64,000 nucleotides of DNA from Cedecea colo (GTDB lineage Bacteria; Pseudomonadota; Gammaproteobacteria; Enterobacterales; Enterobacteriaceae). Below the pieces are notes generated by a model. The model saw only the letters and a list, made by a program, of their open reading frames with translations, was not told the DNA's origin and did not search any database. The DNA is taken from contig NZ_SOYS01000002.1 in the NCBI RefSeq assembly GCF_011808225.1, positions 310,001 to 374,000 on the forward strand, given 5' to 3'. The position numbers and the translations under genes were made by a program. Positions 17,766-28,469 of the stretch are shown one piece after another (the stretch's first letter is position 1; each line of letters starts with the position of its first letter).

Positions 17766-19673
17766 TTACGCGCCGTTTTTCAGAGACTCGAGGTACTCCC
17801 AGCGTTCAAAAGCGTCTTCCAGTGCTTTTTCGGCAGCGGCCAGCTCGCTCAATACTTTTTGCGTCTCATTGTGCGGTTGGTTGAAGAACTCAGCACCGCC
17901 AACCTTCGCCTGAAGCGCTTCCAGCTCGGCCTCAAGTTGTTCAAGACGTTGCGGCAGCTGCTCCAGTTCACGCTGCAGGTTATAGCTTAGTTTGCTATTG
18001 CTGCGTTTTGTAGCTTCGGTTGTTACGGATTCGCTCTTCGGTTGCTTATCCTGAGCGGTTGCGCGCAGCGCACGCGCTGAACCCTGCTGGCCTTTTGCAT
18101 CGTGATAACCGCCAACGTAACGGCCAATACGCCCTTCACCTTCGAAGATCCAGCATTCGGTCACGGTATTGTCCACGAACTGACGATCGTGGCTTACCAG
18201 CAGCACGGTGCCCTGATAGCTATCAATCAGCTCTTCAAGCAATTCCAGCGTTTCAACATCCAGGTCGTTTGTCGGTTCATCGAGGATCAGCAAATTGCTT
18301 GGCTTCAGGAATAAGCGAGCCAGTAACAGACGATTACGCTCGCCGCCCGACAGCGCGCGTACCGGCGTCATAGCGCGTTTTGGATGGAACAAGAAGTCCT
18401 GCAGATAGCCCAGAACGTGGCGCGGCTTGCCGTTCACCATCACTTCCTGCTTACCTTCAGCCAGGTTATCCATCACGGTGCGGTCTGGATCGAGTTCCGC
18501 ACGGTGCTGGTCAAAGTACGCCACTTCAAGTTTCGTCCCGCAGTGCACGCGGCCGCTATCGGCCTGCAACTGGCCCAGCATCAGCTTAAGTAAAGTGGTT
18601 TTACCGCAGCCGTTCGGCCCCACCAGCGCGATTTTATCGCTGCGCTGAACCTGGGCGGAGAAATCTTTCACTAACTGTTTACCGGCAACCTGATAGCAAA
18701 CATTTTCCAGTTCAAAGACAATCTTGCCTGAACGAGAAGCTTCTTCGACCTGCATTTTGGCGCTGCCCAGCACTTCACGGCGCTCGCCACGTTCGCGGCG
18801 CATGGCTTTCAGCGCACGCACCCGGCCTTCATTACGCGTGCGGCGAGCTTTGATCCCCTGACGGATCCACACTTCTTCCTGGGCAAGCTTGCGGTCGAAC
18901 TCTGCGTTTTGCAGATCTTCCACGCGCAGGGCTTCTTCTTTAGCCAGCAAATACTGATCGTAATCGCCGGGGTAAGAAACCAGTTTGCCGCGATCCAGAT
19001 CGACAATGCGGGTCGCCATATTGCGAATAAAGGAACGGTCGTGGGAAATGAAAATGATGCTGCCCTGGAACTCTTTCAGGAAGCCTTCCAGCCAGTCGAT
19101 GGTTTCAATATCCAGGTGGTTCGTCGGTTCATCCAGCAGCAAAACGCGTGGGGAACTGACGAGGGCCCGACCCAGCGCCGCTTTACGTAGCCAGCCGCCT
19201 GAAAGCGCGGACAGTTCGGTATCGGCATCCAGACCTAGCTGCTCAAGCACTTCATTAATACGGCTGTCCAGTTGCCACAGGTTCTGGTGATCCAGAATGT
19301 CCTGGATGCGCGCCATTTCATTGAGGTTCTTTTCGCTCGGATCGCTCATCACCTTATGCGAAATATCGTGGTAGGCCTTCAGATATTCAGCCTGCTCCTC
19401 CACCCCTTCGGCGACGAAGTCGTACACGGTACCCGCCACGTTACGCGGTGGGTCCTGCTGCAGGCGCGCCACAATTAAATCCTGCTCGTAAACCATGCGG
19501 CCGTCATCCAGCGGCAGCTCGCGATTCAGGATTTTCATCAGCGTGGATTTACCCGCGCCGTTACGACCAACCAGACAAACGCGTTCGTTTTCTTCGATAT
19601 GAAGTTCGGTGTTATCTAACAGCGGCGCGTCGCTAAACGACAGCCAGGCACCGTGCATACTGATTAATGACAT
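17766..19673 (-). CDS. uup: ABC-F ATPase Uup
   Basis: 635 aa, two ABC ATPase domains in one chain with no membrane domain. Walker A motifs are GRNGAGKST (near residue 36) and GPNGCGKTT (near 352). Signatures are LSGGWLRKAALGRA and LSGGERNRLLLARL, with Walker B LLLDEPTNHLD and LILDEPTNDLD. The linker after domain 1 is rich in Arg/Lys, and a C-terminal coiled-coil DNA/RNA-binding domain spans about 565-635. ABC-F proteins act on ribosomes; in E. coli loss of Uup raises precise transposon excision. Lies 5 bp downstream of rlmL. Confidence 0.95.
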   Translation of the reverse strand: MSLISMHGAWLSFSDAPLLDNTELHIEENERVCLVGRNGAGKSTLMKILNRELPLDDGRMVYEQDLIVARLQQDPPRNVAGTVYDFVAEGVEEQAEYLKAYHDISHKVMSDPSEKNLNEMARIQDILDHQNLWQLDSRINEVLEQLGLDADTELSALSGGWLRKAALGRALVSSPRVLLLDEPTNHLDIETIDWLEGFLKEFQGSIIFISHDRSFIRNMATRIVDLDRGKLVSYPGDYDQYLLAKEEALRVEDLQNAEFDRKLAQEEVWIRQGIKARRTRNEGRVRALKAMRRERGERREVLGSAKMQVEEASRSGKIVFELENVCYQVAGKQLVKDFSAQVQRSDKIALVGPNGCGKTTLLKLMLGQLQADSGRVHCGTKLEVAYFDQHRAELDPDRTVMDNLAEGKQEVMVNGKPRHVLGYLQDFLFHPKRAMTPVRALSGGERNRLLLARLFLKPSNLLILDEPTNDLDVETLELLEELIDSYQGTVLLVSHDRQFVDNTVTECWIFEGEGRIGRYVGGYHDAKGQQGSARALRATAQDKQPKSESVTTEATKRSNSKLSYNLQRELEQLPQRLEQLEAELEALQAKVGGAEFFNQPHNETQKVLSELAAAEKALEDAFERWEYLESLKNGA

Positions 19674-19678
19674 GAAAA

Positions 19679-21796
19679 TTAATCCTTGGCTTTGTGAGTA
19701 ACAAGCCAGCAGTTATGGATCTGGCGATTACGGGCGAAGTCTTGCGACAGGGTTTTCTGGGTTATCTCTTCCGCTTCCAGGCCCAGCGTTGCCAGCCCGT
19801 CAAAATCCATTTTGAAGCCACGTTTATTGTTGGAGAACATAATGGTGCCCCCGCGGCGCAGCAGGCGTTTGAGGTTTGTCATCAGGCCAATATGATCGCG
19901 TTGCACGTCAAACGACTCCTCCATACGTTTTGAGTTAGAAAACGTCGGCGGATCGATAAAGATCAGATCAAACTGCTCGTCCGTTTCACTCAGCCAGCCC
20001 AGACAATCCGCCTGGATCAGGCGATGGTTACGACCGCTCAGCCCGTTAAGACGCAGATTACGTTCCGCCCATTCCAGGTAGGTGCGAGACATATCCACCG
20101 TGGTGGTGGTTTTCGCGCCGCCCAGACCTGCGTGCACGGTGGCGCTGCCGGTGTAGGCAAACAGGTTAAGGAAATCTTTTCCTTTGCTCATTTTACCGAG
20201 CATATGACGTGCGATACGGTGGTCGAGGAACAGGCCAGTATCAAGATAGTCCGTCAGGTTAACCCACAGACGCGCGTTGTATTCGCCGACTTCCATAAAG
20301 TCGCCCTTCTCGCCCATCTTCTGGTACTGATTTTTACCCTTTTGGCGTTCACGCGTTTTCAAAACCAGGCGATTCGACGGCAGATCGAGCACGGAGAGCG
20401 TGGCGGCAATCACATCAAACAGGCGCTGGCGCGCCTTGTTGGCATCTATGGTTTTTGGCGGCGCGTATTCCTGCACCACAACCCAGTCGCCGTAGCGGTC
20501 CACGGCTACGTTGTAGTCCGGTAAATCTGCGTCGTATACGCGGTAACATTCAATGCCTTCCTGCCGCGCCCATTTATCCAGCTTTTTAATATTCTTACGC
20601 AAACGGTTAGCATAATCTTCGGCATGCTGACCACCGGCCGCGCCGGTAGTATTCTCCGCCAGCTGATAATTTTTTTGCACGCAATCAAGCGGGCCGTTTT
20701 TCGCTTTGAACTGACGCTCGGCGCGCAGTTGCAGGCAGTTCAGCAGATCCGGCGATGCGCTGAATAACGACAGGTTCCAGCCGCCAAACTGCGCCTTCAT
20801 ATTGCGTCCCAGCAGGTTATGCAGCGCGATAAGCGCCGGTTCGCTATCCAGACGCTCGCCGTATGGCGGGTTGCTGATGACGGTGCCCGTTGGCCCTTCC
20901 GGCAGCGGGTTAGTCAGTTTGGCGACGTCTTTCACTTCATAGCTGATAAGATCGGCAAGCCCGGCACGACGGGTGTTAACGCGTGCGCGTTCAATAACGC
21001 GAGGATCGTTATCGGAACCAAAGAAACGAGAAGTATAATCCCCAAGCCCTTTGCGAGCGCGCACCTGCGCTTCGGTAGTGACCTCTTTCCACAGATCCTG
21101 GTCGTGTTTCGCCCAGCCCAGGAAGCCCCAGCGTTTGCGGTGCAGACCCGGCGCGCGATCGGTTGCGATCATCGCGGCTTCAATCAGCAGCGTACCGGAA
21201 CCACACATCGGGTCGAGCAGCGGCGTGCCTGGCTGCCAGCCGGAGCGCATAACGATTGCCGCTGCCAGCGTTTCTTTGACCGGAGCCGCCCCCGCGCTGT
21301 CGCGATAGCCGCGCTGATGCAGGCCTTCACCGCTTAAATCCAGCGCAATGCTGGCCGTGTCTTTATTCAGCCAGACGTTGATGCGTAAATCTGGCTGTTC
21401 ACGATCGACATTCGGACGCGGCAGGTTTTTACGGGTAAAGGAGTCAACGATGGCATCTTTTACCTTAAGCGCGCCGTACTGGCTGTTACGAATAACGTCG
21501 TTCAGGCCGCTGAAGTGCACAGCGAAAGTCGCATCCGGGCCGAAGATGGCCGGCCAGTCGATAACCTGCACGCCCAGGTATAAATCCAGATCGCTGTAAA
21601 CATTGCACTCGCTAAGCGGCAGCAGGATGCGGGACGCCAGGCGGCTCCACATCAGGCTTTGGTAAACCAGACGCGAATCCCCCTGGTAATGTACGCCGCC
21701 CTGAACGACCTGGCAGCCTTGCGCGCCGAGGCCTTCCAGTTCAGTTTTTAGCAGCTCTTCGAGCCCACGCGCCGTACTGGCAAACAGAGAATTCAT
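19679..21796 (-). CDS. rlmL: Fused 23S rRNA methyltransferase RlmKL
   Basis: 705-aa bifunctional enzyme: the N-terminal RlmL part makes m2G2445 and the C-terminal RlmK part makes m7G2069 in 23S rRNA. Order seen: a THUMP domain (about 40-155), a first Rossmann methyltransferase with [14 protein letters not shown] and the NPPYGERL catalytic motif, and a second methyltransferase with [17 protein letters not shown] and [12 protein letters not shown]. Three residues longer than E. coli. First gene of the leftward rlmL-uup-pqiABC run and divergent from ycbX. Confidence 0.95.
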   Translation of the reverse strand: MNSLFASTARGLEELLKTELEGLGAQGCQVVQGGVHYQGDSRLVYQSLMWSRLASRILLPLSECNVYSDLDLYLGVQVIDWPAIFGPDATFAVHFSGLNDVIRNSQYGALKVKDAIVDSFTRKNLPRPNVDREQPDLRINVWLNKDTASIALDLSGEGLHQRGYRDSAGAAPVKETLAAAIVMRSGWQPGTPLLDPMCGSGTLLIEAAMIATDRAPGLHRKRWGFLGWAKHDQDLWKEVTTEAQVRARKGLGDYTSRFFGSDNDPRVIERARVNTRRAGLADLISYEVKDVAKLTNPLPEGPTGTVISNPPYGERLDSEPALIALHNLLGRNMKAQFGGWNLSLFSASPDLLNCLQLRAERQFKAKNGPLDCVQKNYQLAENTTGAAGGQHAEDYANRLRKNIKKLDKWARQEGIECYRVYDADLPDYNVAVDRYGDWVVVQEYAPPKTIDANKARQRLFDVIAATLSVLDLPSNRLVLKTRERQKGKNQYQKMGEKGDFMEVGEYNARLWVNLTDYLDTGLFLDHRIARHMLGKMSKGKDFLNLFAYTGSATVHAGLGGAKTTTTVDMSRTYLEWAERNLRLNGLSGRNHRLIQADCLGWLSETDEQFDLIFIDPPTFSNSKRMEESFDVQRDHIGLMTNLKRLLRRGGTIMFSNNKRGFKMDFDGLATLGLEAEEITQKTLSQDFARNRQIHNCWLVTHKAKD

Positions 21797-21903
21797 ATCG
21801 TCACTTATTGGTCAGAAAAAGAAAATAGTGGCGCATTATAGCTAATCCGCCACGCATGTCATAAAGTTGCCCTCTTATTATTTTTACAGGCATGGAGGGC
21901 AGC

Positions 21904-23016
21904 ATGATCAGTCTATCTCAACTTTATATTCACCCGGTCAAATCAATGCGCGGACTTGCCCTCTCGCATGCACGGGTCGCCCCCAGCGGCCTGGCTTTTG
22001 ACCGTATTTTTATGCTTACCGAAGCGGATGGTACGTTTATTACCGCCCGTCAGTATCCGCAAATGGTGCTTTTTACCCCGGCAATTCTTCATGATGGCCT
22101 CTATCTGAGCGCACCAGATGGCACCTCAGCAAACGTTCGCTTTGCCGATTTCCAGCCAACGCCTGCCGCCACTGAGGTCTGGGGCAACCATTTCACCGCC
22201 CTGATTGCACCTGATGACATCAATAGCTGGTTGAGCGGCTTCTTTCCACGTCCCGTACAGCTGCGTTGGGTGGGCGATGCCTTAACCCGCCGGGTTAAGC
22301 ACCATAAAGAAGTCCCTTTGTCCTTCGCTGACGGTTTCCCTTTCCTGCTGACTAACGAAGCGTCGCTGCGCGATTTGCAAAACCGCTGCCCGGCAAGCGT
22401 GAAGATGACCCAGTTCCGTCCAAACATCGTGGTAGCAGGCGCGCAGGCGTGGGAAGAAGATACCTGGCAGGTGGTGCGTATTGGCGGCGTGACGTTTGAT
22501 GTCGCTAAGCCGTGCAGCCGTTGTATCTTCACTACCGTCAGTCCGGAAAAAGGTCGTAAGCATCCTGCGGGCGAACCGCTGGCTACCCTGCAACGCTTCC
22601 GCACCGCGCAAGATAGCGACGATGTTGACTTCGGGCAGAACCTGATTGCGCGTAACAGCGGGATTATCCGCATCGGTGATGAGCTGGAAGTGCTGGCCCG
22701 TAAGCCCGCCAGAGTCTATGGTGCAGGTCAGGTTGTAGAAAGCATTGAGCCAGAAACGCAGCCGGAAAGCACGGTGGCAATTGACTGGCAGGGCCAGGCT
22801 TTCCGCGGCAACAACCAGCAAATCTTACTGGAACAGCTTGAGCAGCAGGGCGTTCGCATCCCCTACTCCTGCCGTGCCGGAATTTGCGGAAGCTGTCGGA
22901 TTCGTTTACTGGACGGCGAAGTGAAAGCGCTCAAGCAAAGCGCCGTGGACGCAGACGGCACCATCTTATGCTGTAGCTGCGTACCTGCGGGAGACGTGAA
23001 GTTAGCAGAGCTTTAA
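21904..23016 (+). CDS. ycbX: MOSC/2Fe-2S protein YcbX
   Basis: 370 aa. N-terminal beta-barrel MOSC domain ([12 protein letters not shown]), the MOSC core with the conserved cysteine in [12 protein letters not shown], and a C-terminal plant-type ferredoxin domain with cluster cysteines in CRAGICGSC and CCSC. In E. coli YcbX detoxifies N-hydroxylated base analogues such as 6-hydroxylaminopurine using molybdenum cofactor. The start at 21904 is preferred over 21892 because GGAGGG lies 5 bp before it. Its stop overlaps that of convergent zapC by four bases. Confidence 0.94.
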   Translation: MISLSQLYIHPVKSMRGLALSHARVAPSGLAFDRIFMLTEADGTFITARQYPQMVLFTPAILHDGLYLSAPDGTSANVRFADFQPTPAATEVWGNHFTALIAPDDINSWLSGFFPRPVQLRWVGDALTRRVKHHKEVPLSFADGFPFLLTNEASLRDLQNRCPASVKMTQFRPNIVVAGAQAWEEDTWQVVRIGGVTFDVAKPCSRCIFTTVSPEKGRKHPAGEPLATLQRFRTAQDSDDVDFGQNLIARNSGIIRIGDELEVLARKPARVYGAGQVVESIEPETQPESTVAIDWQGQAFRGNNQQILLEQLEQQGVRIPYSCRAGICGSCRIRLLDGEVKALKQSAVDADGTILCCSCVPAGDVKLAEL

Positions 23017-23555
23017 ACCGCCTGATCGAGGCTGAGGTTGCTACTTACCGGCTGCGGCTTCAGTCTGTCATTCATTACCTTAATCGCATCCCCGAGCTGC
23101 ATGGTGCGACCAGCAAGCTGCAGTCCCGGCTGTGCCAGCAAACACAGCGCTGCGTTATCGCCGGTTTCGACCACCAGCAGATTCACCTGCTGCATATCTT
23201 CGCTTAACCACACGCAGGCCGCATCGCCTGGCTCGGGCTGCCAGCAGTCGCCGTGCGAGACAAAGTGCCAGCTTTTCGGCATTTGCGGTTTGAGATAGCG
23301 GATAGCCACCAGCGCATTCAGTACCAGCTCAGCGCGCTGTTCTTTGCTCAGCGGTAGATCGCGGCACGTCTCGTCAAACGTGAAAAACAATGCGGCGTCA
23401 TCAACGCAAAATCCAGCGTTTTCAAAGGCGTCGGGGGTAAGCATTTTACGTGAGAAACGGGAACGAAAAATCATTCCATTGGCCAAATCGAGCATCATAC
23501 GATCGTGCTCTTCATCGAAATACCAATGCCAGCTATCGTCCGGTTTTATCCGCAT
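23013..23555 (-). CDS. zapC: Cell division protein ZapC
   Basis: 180 aa, E. coli length. Cytoplasmic FtsZ-ring stabiliser that promotes lateral bundling of FtsZ protofilaments. [20 protein letters not shown] and [15 protein letters not shown] match ZapC. An extra ATG lies one codon upstream (23558); the family start is used. Converges on ycbX with a four-base overlap of stop codons. No terminator hairpin fits between them. Confidence 0.94.
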   Translation of the reverse strand: MRIKPDDSWHWYFDEEHDRMMLDLANGMIFRSRFSRKMLTPDAFENAGFCVDDAALFFTFDETCRDLPLSKEQRAELVLNALVAIRYLKPQMPKSWHFVSHGDCWQPEPGDAACVWLSEDMQQVNLLVVETGDNAALCLLAQPGLQLAGRTMQLGDAIKVMNDRLKPQPVSSNLSLDQAV

Positions 23556-23672
23556 CATAACCTACCCTTTTGTTTATTCCGCAAACTTAAAACATCCTTC
23601 TCGCCGCTTCGTTTAAGGCTGTATTAATAAAAGACCAGGATGATTAATTTAGCAACAGCCACGGAATATAAA

Positions 23673-23707
23673 ACAACCAGGGCTGAAAATAAAGCCCCGG
23701 TTGTCTG
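23673..23707 (-). terminator. pyrD terminator
   Basis: Inverted repeat CAACC-A-GGGCT / AGCCC-C-GGTTG with one internal mismatch; on the minus strand it is followed by TTTTAT. Begins 13 bp past the pyrD stop. Confidence 0.75.
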
Positions 23708-23720
23708 GATATGAGAGGGA

Positions 23721-24731
23721 TCAGAGGTGAGTAACGATATCTTTAATCAGCGGCGGACCTTTAAATATGAACCCGGAATAAATTTGAATAAGCGTTGCGC
23801 CTGCCGCCAGTTTTTCACGTGCGGCGATGACTGAATCAATGCCGCCCACACCAATTATCGGCAATCTGCCGTTTAATTCCTGCGCCAGGCGGCGGATAAT
23901 TTCTGTACTCTTCAACTGTACCGGGCGGCCGCTTAAGCCTCCCGTTTCATTACAATACTTCATGCCCTGAACGAGGCTACGATCCAGGGTGGTATTGGTC
24001 GCGATGACCCCATCAATATTATGGCGAACTAAACTGTCAGCCACCTGGACCAGTTCTTCTACAGAGAGATCCGGCGCGATTTTAACCGCGATCGGCACAT
24101 ATTTATGGTGCAGTTCTTGCAACGCCTGCTGCTTATTTTTTAGGGCGATTAAAAGATCGTCCAGGGCTTCGCCATATTGCAATGAACGTAATCCCGGCGT
24201 ATTGGGTGAGGAAATATTGATCGCTATATAGCCCGCGTATGGATAAATTTTATCCATACAGATCAGGTAGTCATCTTTGCCCTGCTCAACCGGCGTATCT
24301 TTATTTTTACCAATATTGATTCCGAGCACGCCATCAAAGTGGGCTTTTTTCACGTTCTCGACAAGGTTATCCACGCCAAGATTATTAAAGCCCATGCGGT
24401 TAATTAACCCTTCGGCTTCCACCAGGCGGAAGAGGCGCGGCTTATCATTTCCCGGCTGCGGCCGGGGCGTGACGGTGCCGATTTCGATGGCACCAAACCC
24501 CATCGCCCCCAGCGCATCAATGCATTCACCGTTTTTATCCAGACCCGCAGCTAAGCCAAGAGGATTCTTAAAATTTAACCCCATGCAGGAAACCGGTTTA
24601 GACGGGACGTTTTGTCGCACCAGCCATTCGAGCGGCGTGCCCGTTACGCGGCGTAATTGCTGAAAGGTCACTTCATGAGCGCGCTCTGGATCGAGCTGAA
24701 AAAGGGCTTTACGAACGAAGGGGTAGTACAT
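23721..24731 (-). CDS. pyrD: Dihydroorotate dehydrogenase (quinone), class 2
   Basis: 336 aa. Oxidises dihydroorotate to orotate with FMN and passes electrons to the quinone pool; peripheral on the inner membrane through its N-terminal helices ([20 protein letters not shown]). FMN/substrate motifs: [36 protein letters not shown], and [11 protein letters not shown] with the catalytic Ser of class 2 enzymes. Single gene with PurR-type and leader-hairpin regulation (see those entries). Unlike E. coli K-12, its upstream neighbour is directly ssuE. Confidence 0.97.
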   Translation of the reverse strand: MYYPFVRKALFQLDPERAHEVTFQQLRRVTGTPLEWLVRQNVPSKPVSCMGLNFKNPLGLAAGLDKNGECIDALGAMGFGAIEIGTVTPRPQPGNDKPRLFRLVEAEGLINRMGFNNLGVDNLVENVKKAHFDGVLGINIGKNKDTPVEQGKDDYLICMDKIYPYAGYIAINISSPNTPGLRSLQYGEALDDLLIALKNKQQALQELHHKYVPIAVKIAPDLSVEELVQVADSLVRHNIDGVIATNTTLDRSLVQGMKYCNETGGLSGRPVQLKSTEIIRRLAQELNGRLPIIGVGGIDSVIAAREKLAAGATLIQIYSGFIFKGPPLIKDIVTHL

Positions 24732-24743
24732 GAACTCTCCTGG

Positions 24744-24780
24744 ATTCCGGTGTGCAAACCGGGGCCGTATTATTATCGAT
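24744..24780 (-). promoter_or_regulatory. pyrD promoter -10 region and start-site-switching leader hairpin
   Basis: On the minus strand a GATAAT/TAATAAT -10 region (about 24779-24771) is followed by ACGGCCCCGG, so transcription should begin within the G/C run. The hairpin CCGGT / ACCGG (24747-24751 and 24758-24762) sits just before the AGGAG ribosome-binding site. This is the layout of E. coli and Salmonella pyrD, where starts at C or G depending on the CTP/GTP ratio decide whether the leader masks the ribosome-binding site. Confidence 0.75.
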
Positions 24781-24826
24781 TACACATACGAATGGAATTG
24801 ACCTGCAACAAAAATAGCTCGAATAG

Positions 24827-24842
24827 ACGCAAACGTTTTCTC
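24827..24842. promoter_or_regulatory. PurR operator upstream of pyrD
   Basis: ACGCAAACGTTTTCTC matches the PurR consensus ACGCAAACGTTTTCNT at nearly all positions. It lies about 95 bp upstream of the pyrD start codon, between pyrD and ssuE. PurR represses pyrD in E. coli. Confidence 0.88.
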
Positions 24843-24979
24843 TCCTCCGCTTTGTTATGCAATTTTCGACATTTGTTTATCAAATAAATCATTTAATGGA
24901 ATAACGCCTCTCTGCCACTATTAGCTGCAATTGTTATCAAATTTAACAAACAGCTAACATTTAGTTATAAGGAGCCAAG

Positions 24980-25555
24980 ATGCGCGTCATCACCCTTGCC
25001 GGAAGCCCCCGCTTTCCTTCCCGTTCCAGCGCCCTGCTGGAATATTCACGTGAGAAACTGAGCGCGCTTGATGTGGAGGTATGTCACTGGCATCTGCAAA
25101 ATTTTGTGCCCGAAGATTTACTCTATGCGCGCTTAGAAAGCCCTGCGCTAAAAACGCTTATCGAACAGCTTGAGCATGCAGACGGGCTGATTATCGCCAC
25201 GCCCGTCTATAAAGCATCCTTTGCCGGTGCGCTAAAAACGCTGCTTGATCTGCTGCCAGAACGCGCGCTGGAAAAGAAGGTTGTCCTTCCTCTGGCCACC
25301 GGCGGCACCGTAGCGCACATGCTGGCGGTGGATTACGCCCTTAAGCCCGTGCTGAATGCGCTTAAAGCACAGGAGATCCTCCACGGCGTTTTTGCCGACG
25401 ATAGCCAGGTTTCCGACTATCAGCACAAGCCGGTCTTTACGCCCAATTTGCAACAGCGTCTGGATACTGCGCTGGAGACATTCTGGCAGGCTCTGCATCG
25501 CCGTGATTTTTCCGTCACCTCCCCGTTTAATCAGCAAGGAGCTGCGCATGTTTAA
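24980..25555 (+). CDS. ssuE: NADPH-dependent FMN reductase SsuE
   Basis: 191 aa, E. coli length. Supplies FMNH2 to the monooxygenase SsuD. Flavodoxin-like fold with the phosphate-binding loop [16 protein letters not shown] and the central [17 protein letters not shown] motif. A strong ribosome-binding site (AAGGAGCC) precedes the ATG. First gene of ssuEADCB; overlaps ssuA by eight bases. In E. coli the operon is switched on by Cbl/CysB under sulfate limitation; I could not place a Cbl box in the AT-rich leader with confidence. Confidence 0.96.
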   Translation: MRVITLAGSPRFPSRSSALLEYSREKLSALDVEVCHWHLQNFVPEDLLYARLESPALKTLIEQLEHADGLIIATPVYKASFAGALKTLLDLLPERALEKKVVLPLATGGTVAHMLAVDYALKPVLNALKAQEILHGVFADDSQVSDYQHKPVFTPNLQQRLDTALETFWQALHRRDFSVTSPFNQQGAAHV

Positions 25556-26525
25556 TCTCTTAAAACGCACTGCGCCCTGGCTGGCCTTTGCCGGAATAAT
25601 AAGCCTGAGTATGACCGTTCATGCCGCCCAGCCCGAACCGGATCGGCTGCGCATTGGTTTCCAAAAAGGCTCGGTGAGCATGGTGCTGGCGAAAAGCTAT
25701 CAGTTCCTTGAGCAGCGCTATCCGCACACCAAAATTTCCTGGATAGAGTTCCCGGCAGGCCCGCAGATGCTCGAAGCGCTAAACGTGGGCAGTATCGATC
25801 TGGGCGGAACAGGAGACATTCCTCCCATCTTTGCGCAAGCCGCCGGAGCGGATCTGGTGTATGTCGGATCTGAACCCGCAAAGCCAAAAGCAGAAGTGAT
25901 TCTGGTCCCGGAAAACAGCCCGCTGAAAACTATTGCCGATCTTAAGGGCCACAAGATTGCCTTCCAGAAAGGTTCCAGTTCGCACAACCTGGTGCTGCGG
26001 ACTTTACAAAAAGCCGGGCTGAAATTTACCGATATTCAGCCAGCCTATCTGTCCCCGGCAGATGCACGTGCCGCATTCCAGCAGGGCAACGTCGATGCAT
26101 GGGCAATCTGGGACCCTTATTACTCGGCCGCTTTTCTCAATGGCGGCGTCCGGGTGTTGTCTGACGCAAGCCTGATAAACCAGACCGGTTCGTTCTACCT
26201 GGCTTCGCGTCCTTATACCGAGAAGCACGGTGAATTCCTGCAAAACGTGCTGAAAATCTTCAGCGAAGCGGACGATCTGACCCGTACGCAGCGAGCGAAA
26301 AGCATCACGCTATTTGCGAAAACCATGGGTTTACCTGAACCCGTCATCGCCACCTATTTCGATCACCGCCCGCCAACCGAGATCGTGCCGGTCAGCGCCG
26401 CAACCGCTGAAAAACAGCAGCAAACCGCCGACCTGTTTTATGACAACCATTTAGTGCCGAAAAAAATCGATATCCGCACCCGTATCTGGCAGCCGACAGG
26501 CACCGTAAAAGGAGATAAATCATGA
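25548..26525 (+). CDS. ssuA: Aliphatic sulfonate ABC transporter, periplasmic binding protein SsuA
   Basis: 325 aa. Signal peptide residues 1-27 (hydrophobic [13 protein letters not shown], cleavage after HAA), then a type 2 periplasmic binding fold: [44 protein letters not shown], and [14 protein letters not shown]. Binds C1-C8 alkanesulfonates in the family. The start at 25548 is set by the signal peptide and by AAGGAG eight bases upstream; the frame is open further upstream inside ssuE but is not coding there. Ends in an ATGA overlap with ssuD. Confidence 0.96.
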   Translation: MFNLLKRTAPWLAFAGIISLSMTVHAAQPEPDRLRIGFQKGSVSMVLAKSYQFLEQRYPHTKISWIEFPAGPQMLEALNVGSIDLGGTGDIPPIFAQAAGADLVYVGSEPAKPKAEVILVPENSPLKTIADLKGHKIAFQKGSSSHNLVLRTLQKAGLKFTDIQPAYLSPADARAAFQQGNVDAWAIWDPYYSAAFLNGGVRVLSDASLINQTGSFYLASRPYTEKHGEFLQNVLKIFSEADDLTRTQRAKSITLFAKTMGLPEPVIATYFDHRPPTEIVPVSAATAEKQQQTADLFYDNHLVPKKIDIRTRIWQPTGTVKGDKS

Positions 26526-27667
26526 GCCTCAATTTATTCTGGTTCTTACCAACCCATGGTGATGGTCATTATTTAGGCAGCAACGACGTCGCTCGTCCGG
26601 TGGATCACGGTTATCTGCAACAAATTGCGCAGGCTGCGGACAGGCTCGGCTTTACCGGCGTGCTCATTCCCACTGGTCGTTCATGTGAAGACGCCTGGCT
26701 GGTGGCCGCTTCCATGATCCCGGTGACGCAGCGGCTAAAATTCCTGGTGGCGCTGCGCCCGAGCGTCGTTTCGCCGACGGTTGCCGCTCGTCAGGCCGCG
26801 ACGCTCGACCGGCTTTCTAACGGCCGGGCGCTGTTTAATCTGGTCACCGGCAGCGATCCAGAAGAGCTGGCAGGGGACGGCGTGTTCCTCGATCATAGGG
26901 AACGTTATGAAGCTTCAGCCGAATTTACCCGCATCTGGCGGCGCGTGCTGGAAGGTGAAACGGTTGATTACGAAGGGAAGCATATTCAGGTTAAAGGCGC
27001 GAAATTACTGTTCCCTCCGGTGCAGCAGCCGCGCCCGCCGCTTTACTTTGGCGGCTCTTCGGACGTCGCGCAGGATTTGGCCGCCGAACAGGTCGATCTT
27101 TATCTGACCTGGGGCGAGCCGCCGCATCTTGTGGAAGAGAAAATTGCACAGGTTCGTGCCAAAGCCGCTAAACATGGGCGCACCGTAAGATTCGGCATTC
27201 GTCTGCACGTGATTGTGCGTGAAACCAACGCAGAGGCCTGGCAGGCAGCGGACCGTCTGATTTCGCAGCTTGACGATGACACTATCGCCAAAGCGCAGGC
27301 CGCTTTTGCGCGTACCGATTCGGTTGGCCAGCACCGCATGGCGGCCCTGCACGGCGGCAGGCGCGACAATCTGGAAATCAGCCCTAACCTGTGGGCGGGC
27401 GTTGGCCTGGTGCGCGGCGGTGCGGGTACGGCTCTGGTTGGCGATGGCCCAACGGTCGCGGCCCGCATCAACGAGTACGCCGCGCTGGGTATCGACAGTT
27501 TTATTTTCTCCGGCTATCCGCATCTGGAAGAGGCTTACCGTGTAGGCGAGCTGTTATTCCCGCATCTGGATGTCGCTATCCCGGAAATCCCGCAGCCGCG
27601 CCAGCATCATGAAAAAGGCGAAGTCGTGGCTAACGATTTTATCCCTCGTAAAGTCGCGCAGAGCTAA
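26522..27667 (+). CDS. ssuD: FMNH2-dependent alkanesulfonate monooxygenase SsuD
   Basis: 381 aa, E. coli length. Cleaves alkanesulfonates to aldehyde and sulfite using O2 and FMNH2 from SsuE. TIM-barrel bacterial luciferase family; visible motifs are [50 protein letters not shown] and [17 protein letters not shown]. The catalytic Cys54 equivalent lies in GRSCED and a mobile Arg/Gly loop in GHGR-like sequence is followed by [11 protein letters not shown]. Coupled to ssuA by a four-base overlap; 10 bp before ssuC. Confidence 0.96.
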   Translation: MSLNLFWFLPTHGDGHYLGSNDVARPVDHGYLQQIAQAADRLGFTGVLIPTGRSCEDAWLVAASMIPVTQRLKFLVALRPSVVSPTVAARQAATLDRLSNGRALFNLVTGSDPEELAGDGVFLDHRERYEASAEFTRIWRRVLEGETVDYEGKHIQVKGAKLLFPPVQQPRPPLYFGGSSDVAQDLAAEQVDLYLTWGEPPHLVEEKIAQVRAKAAKHGRTVRFGIRLHVIVRETNAEAWQAADRLISQLDDDTIAKAQAAFARTDSVGQHRMAALHGGRRDNLEISPNLWAGVGLVRGGAGTALVGDGPTVAARINEYAALGIDSFIFSGYPHLEEAYRVGELLFPHLDVAIPEIPQPRQHHEKGEVVANDFIPRKVAQS

Positions 27668-27677
27668 GGGGAAAAGC

Positions 27678-28469
27678 ATGACGAACAGCACGCGTAAGCT
27701 CTTGTTCCGCCTGGCTCCCTGGGCGCTGCCGGTCGCCATTATCGCTATCTGGCAGCTTTCTTCTTCGGTTGGCTGGCTTTCAACGCGCATTCTGCCCTCG
27801 CCCGAAGGCGTGGTTGTCACCTTCTGGCGCCTCTCCGTCAGCGGTGAGCTATGGCAGCACCTGGCGATCAGCTCCTGGCGCGCGGCGATCGGCTTTAGCA
27901 TTGGCGCCTCGTTCGGCTTGATCCTCGGGCTGATAAGCGGCCTGTCGCGCTGGGGTGAGCGCCTGCTGGACACCTCGATTCAGATGTTGCGTAACGTGCC
28001 GCATCTGGCGCTGATCCCGCTGGTCATTCTGTGGTTTGGGATTGATGAAACCGCCAAGATTTTTCTGGTCGCGCTCGGCACGCTGTTCCCGATCTACATC
28101 AATACCTGGCACGGCATCAAAAACATCGATCGGGGATTGCTGGAAATGGCGCGCAGCTATGGTTTGTCGGGCTTTAGCCTGTTTGCTCAGGTGATCCTGC
28201 CCGGCGCCCTGCCCTCGATTATGGTCGGCGTGCGTTTTGCCCTCGGCCTGATGTGGCTGACGCTTATCGTCGCCGAGACTATCTCAGCCAACTCTGGCAT
28301 CGGCTATCTGGCGATGAACGCCCGTGAGTTCCTGCAAACCGATATCGTGGTCGTCGCCATTATTCTGTACGCCCTGCTCGGCAAGCTGGCAGATATCAGC
28401 GCGCAGCTGCTGGAGCGCGTCTGGCTGCGCTGGCATCCGGCTTACCGGTTAAAAGAGGAAACCGTATGA
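27678..28469 (+). CDS. ssuC: Aliphatic sulfonate ABC transporter permease SsuC
   Basis: 263 aa with six predicted transmembrane segments and the EAA-loop of BPD permeases ([18 protein letters not shown]). The start at 27678 is preceded by AAGGGGAAA and gives the family length; the frame runs open into ssuD upstream. Works with SsuB (ATPase) and SsuA (binding protein) to import alkanesulfonates across the inner membrane. ATGA overlap with ssuB. Confidence 0.95.
   Translation: MTNSTRKLLFRLAPWALPVAIIAIWQLSSSVGWLSTRILPSPEGVVVTFWRLSVSGELWQHLAISSWRAAIGFSIGASFGLILGLISGLSRWGERLLDTSIQMLRNVPHLALIPLVILWFGIDETAKIFLVALGTLFPIYINTWHGIKNIDRGLLEMARSYGLSGFSLFAQVILPGALPSIMVGVRFALGLMWLTLIVAETISANSGIGYLAMNAREFLQTDIVVVAIILYALLGKLADISAQLLERVWLRWHPAYRLKEETV

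Noticed and set aside
24657-24887. A 76-codon plus-strand frame over the start of pyrD and its leader
   Set aside because: It runs across the pyrD coding start and promoter; the conservation there is explained by the regulatory hairpin and PurR box.
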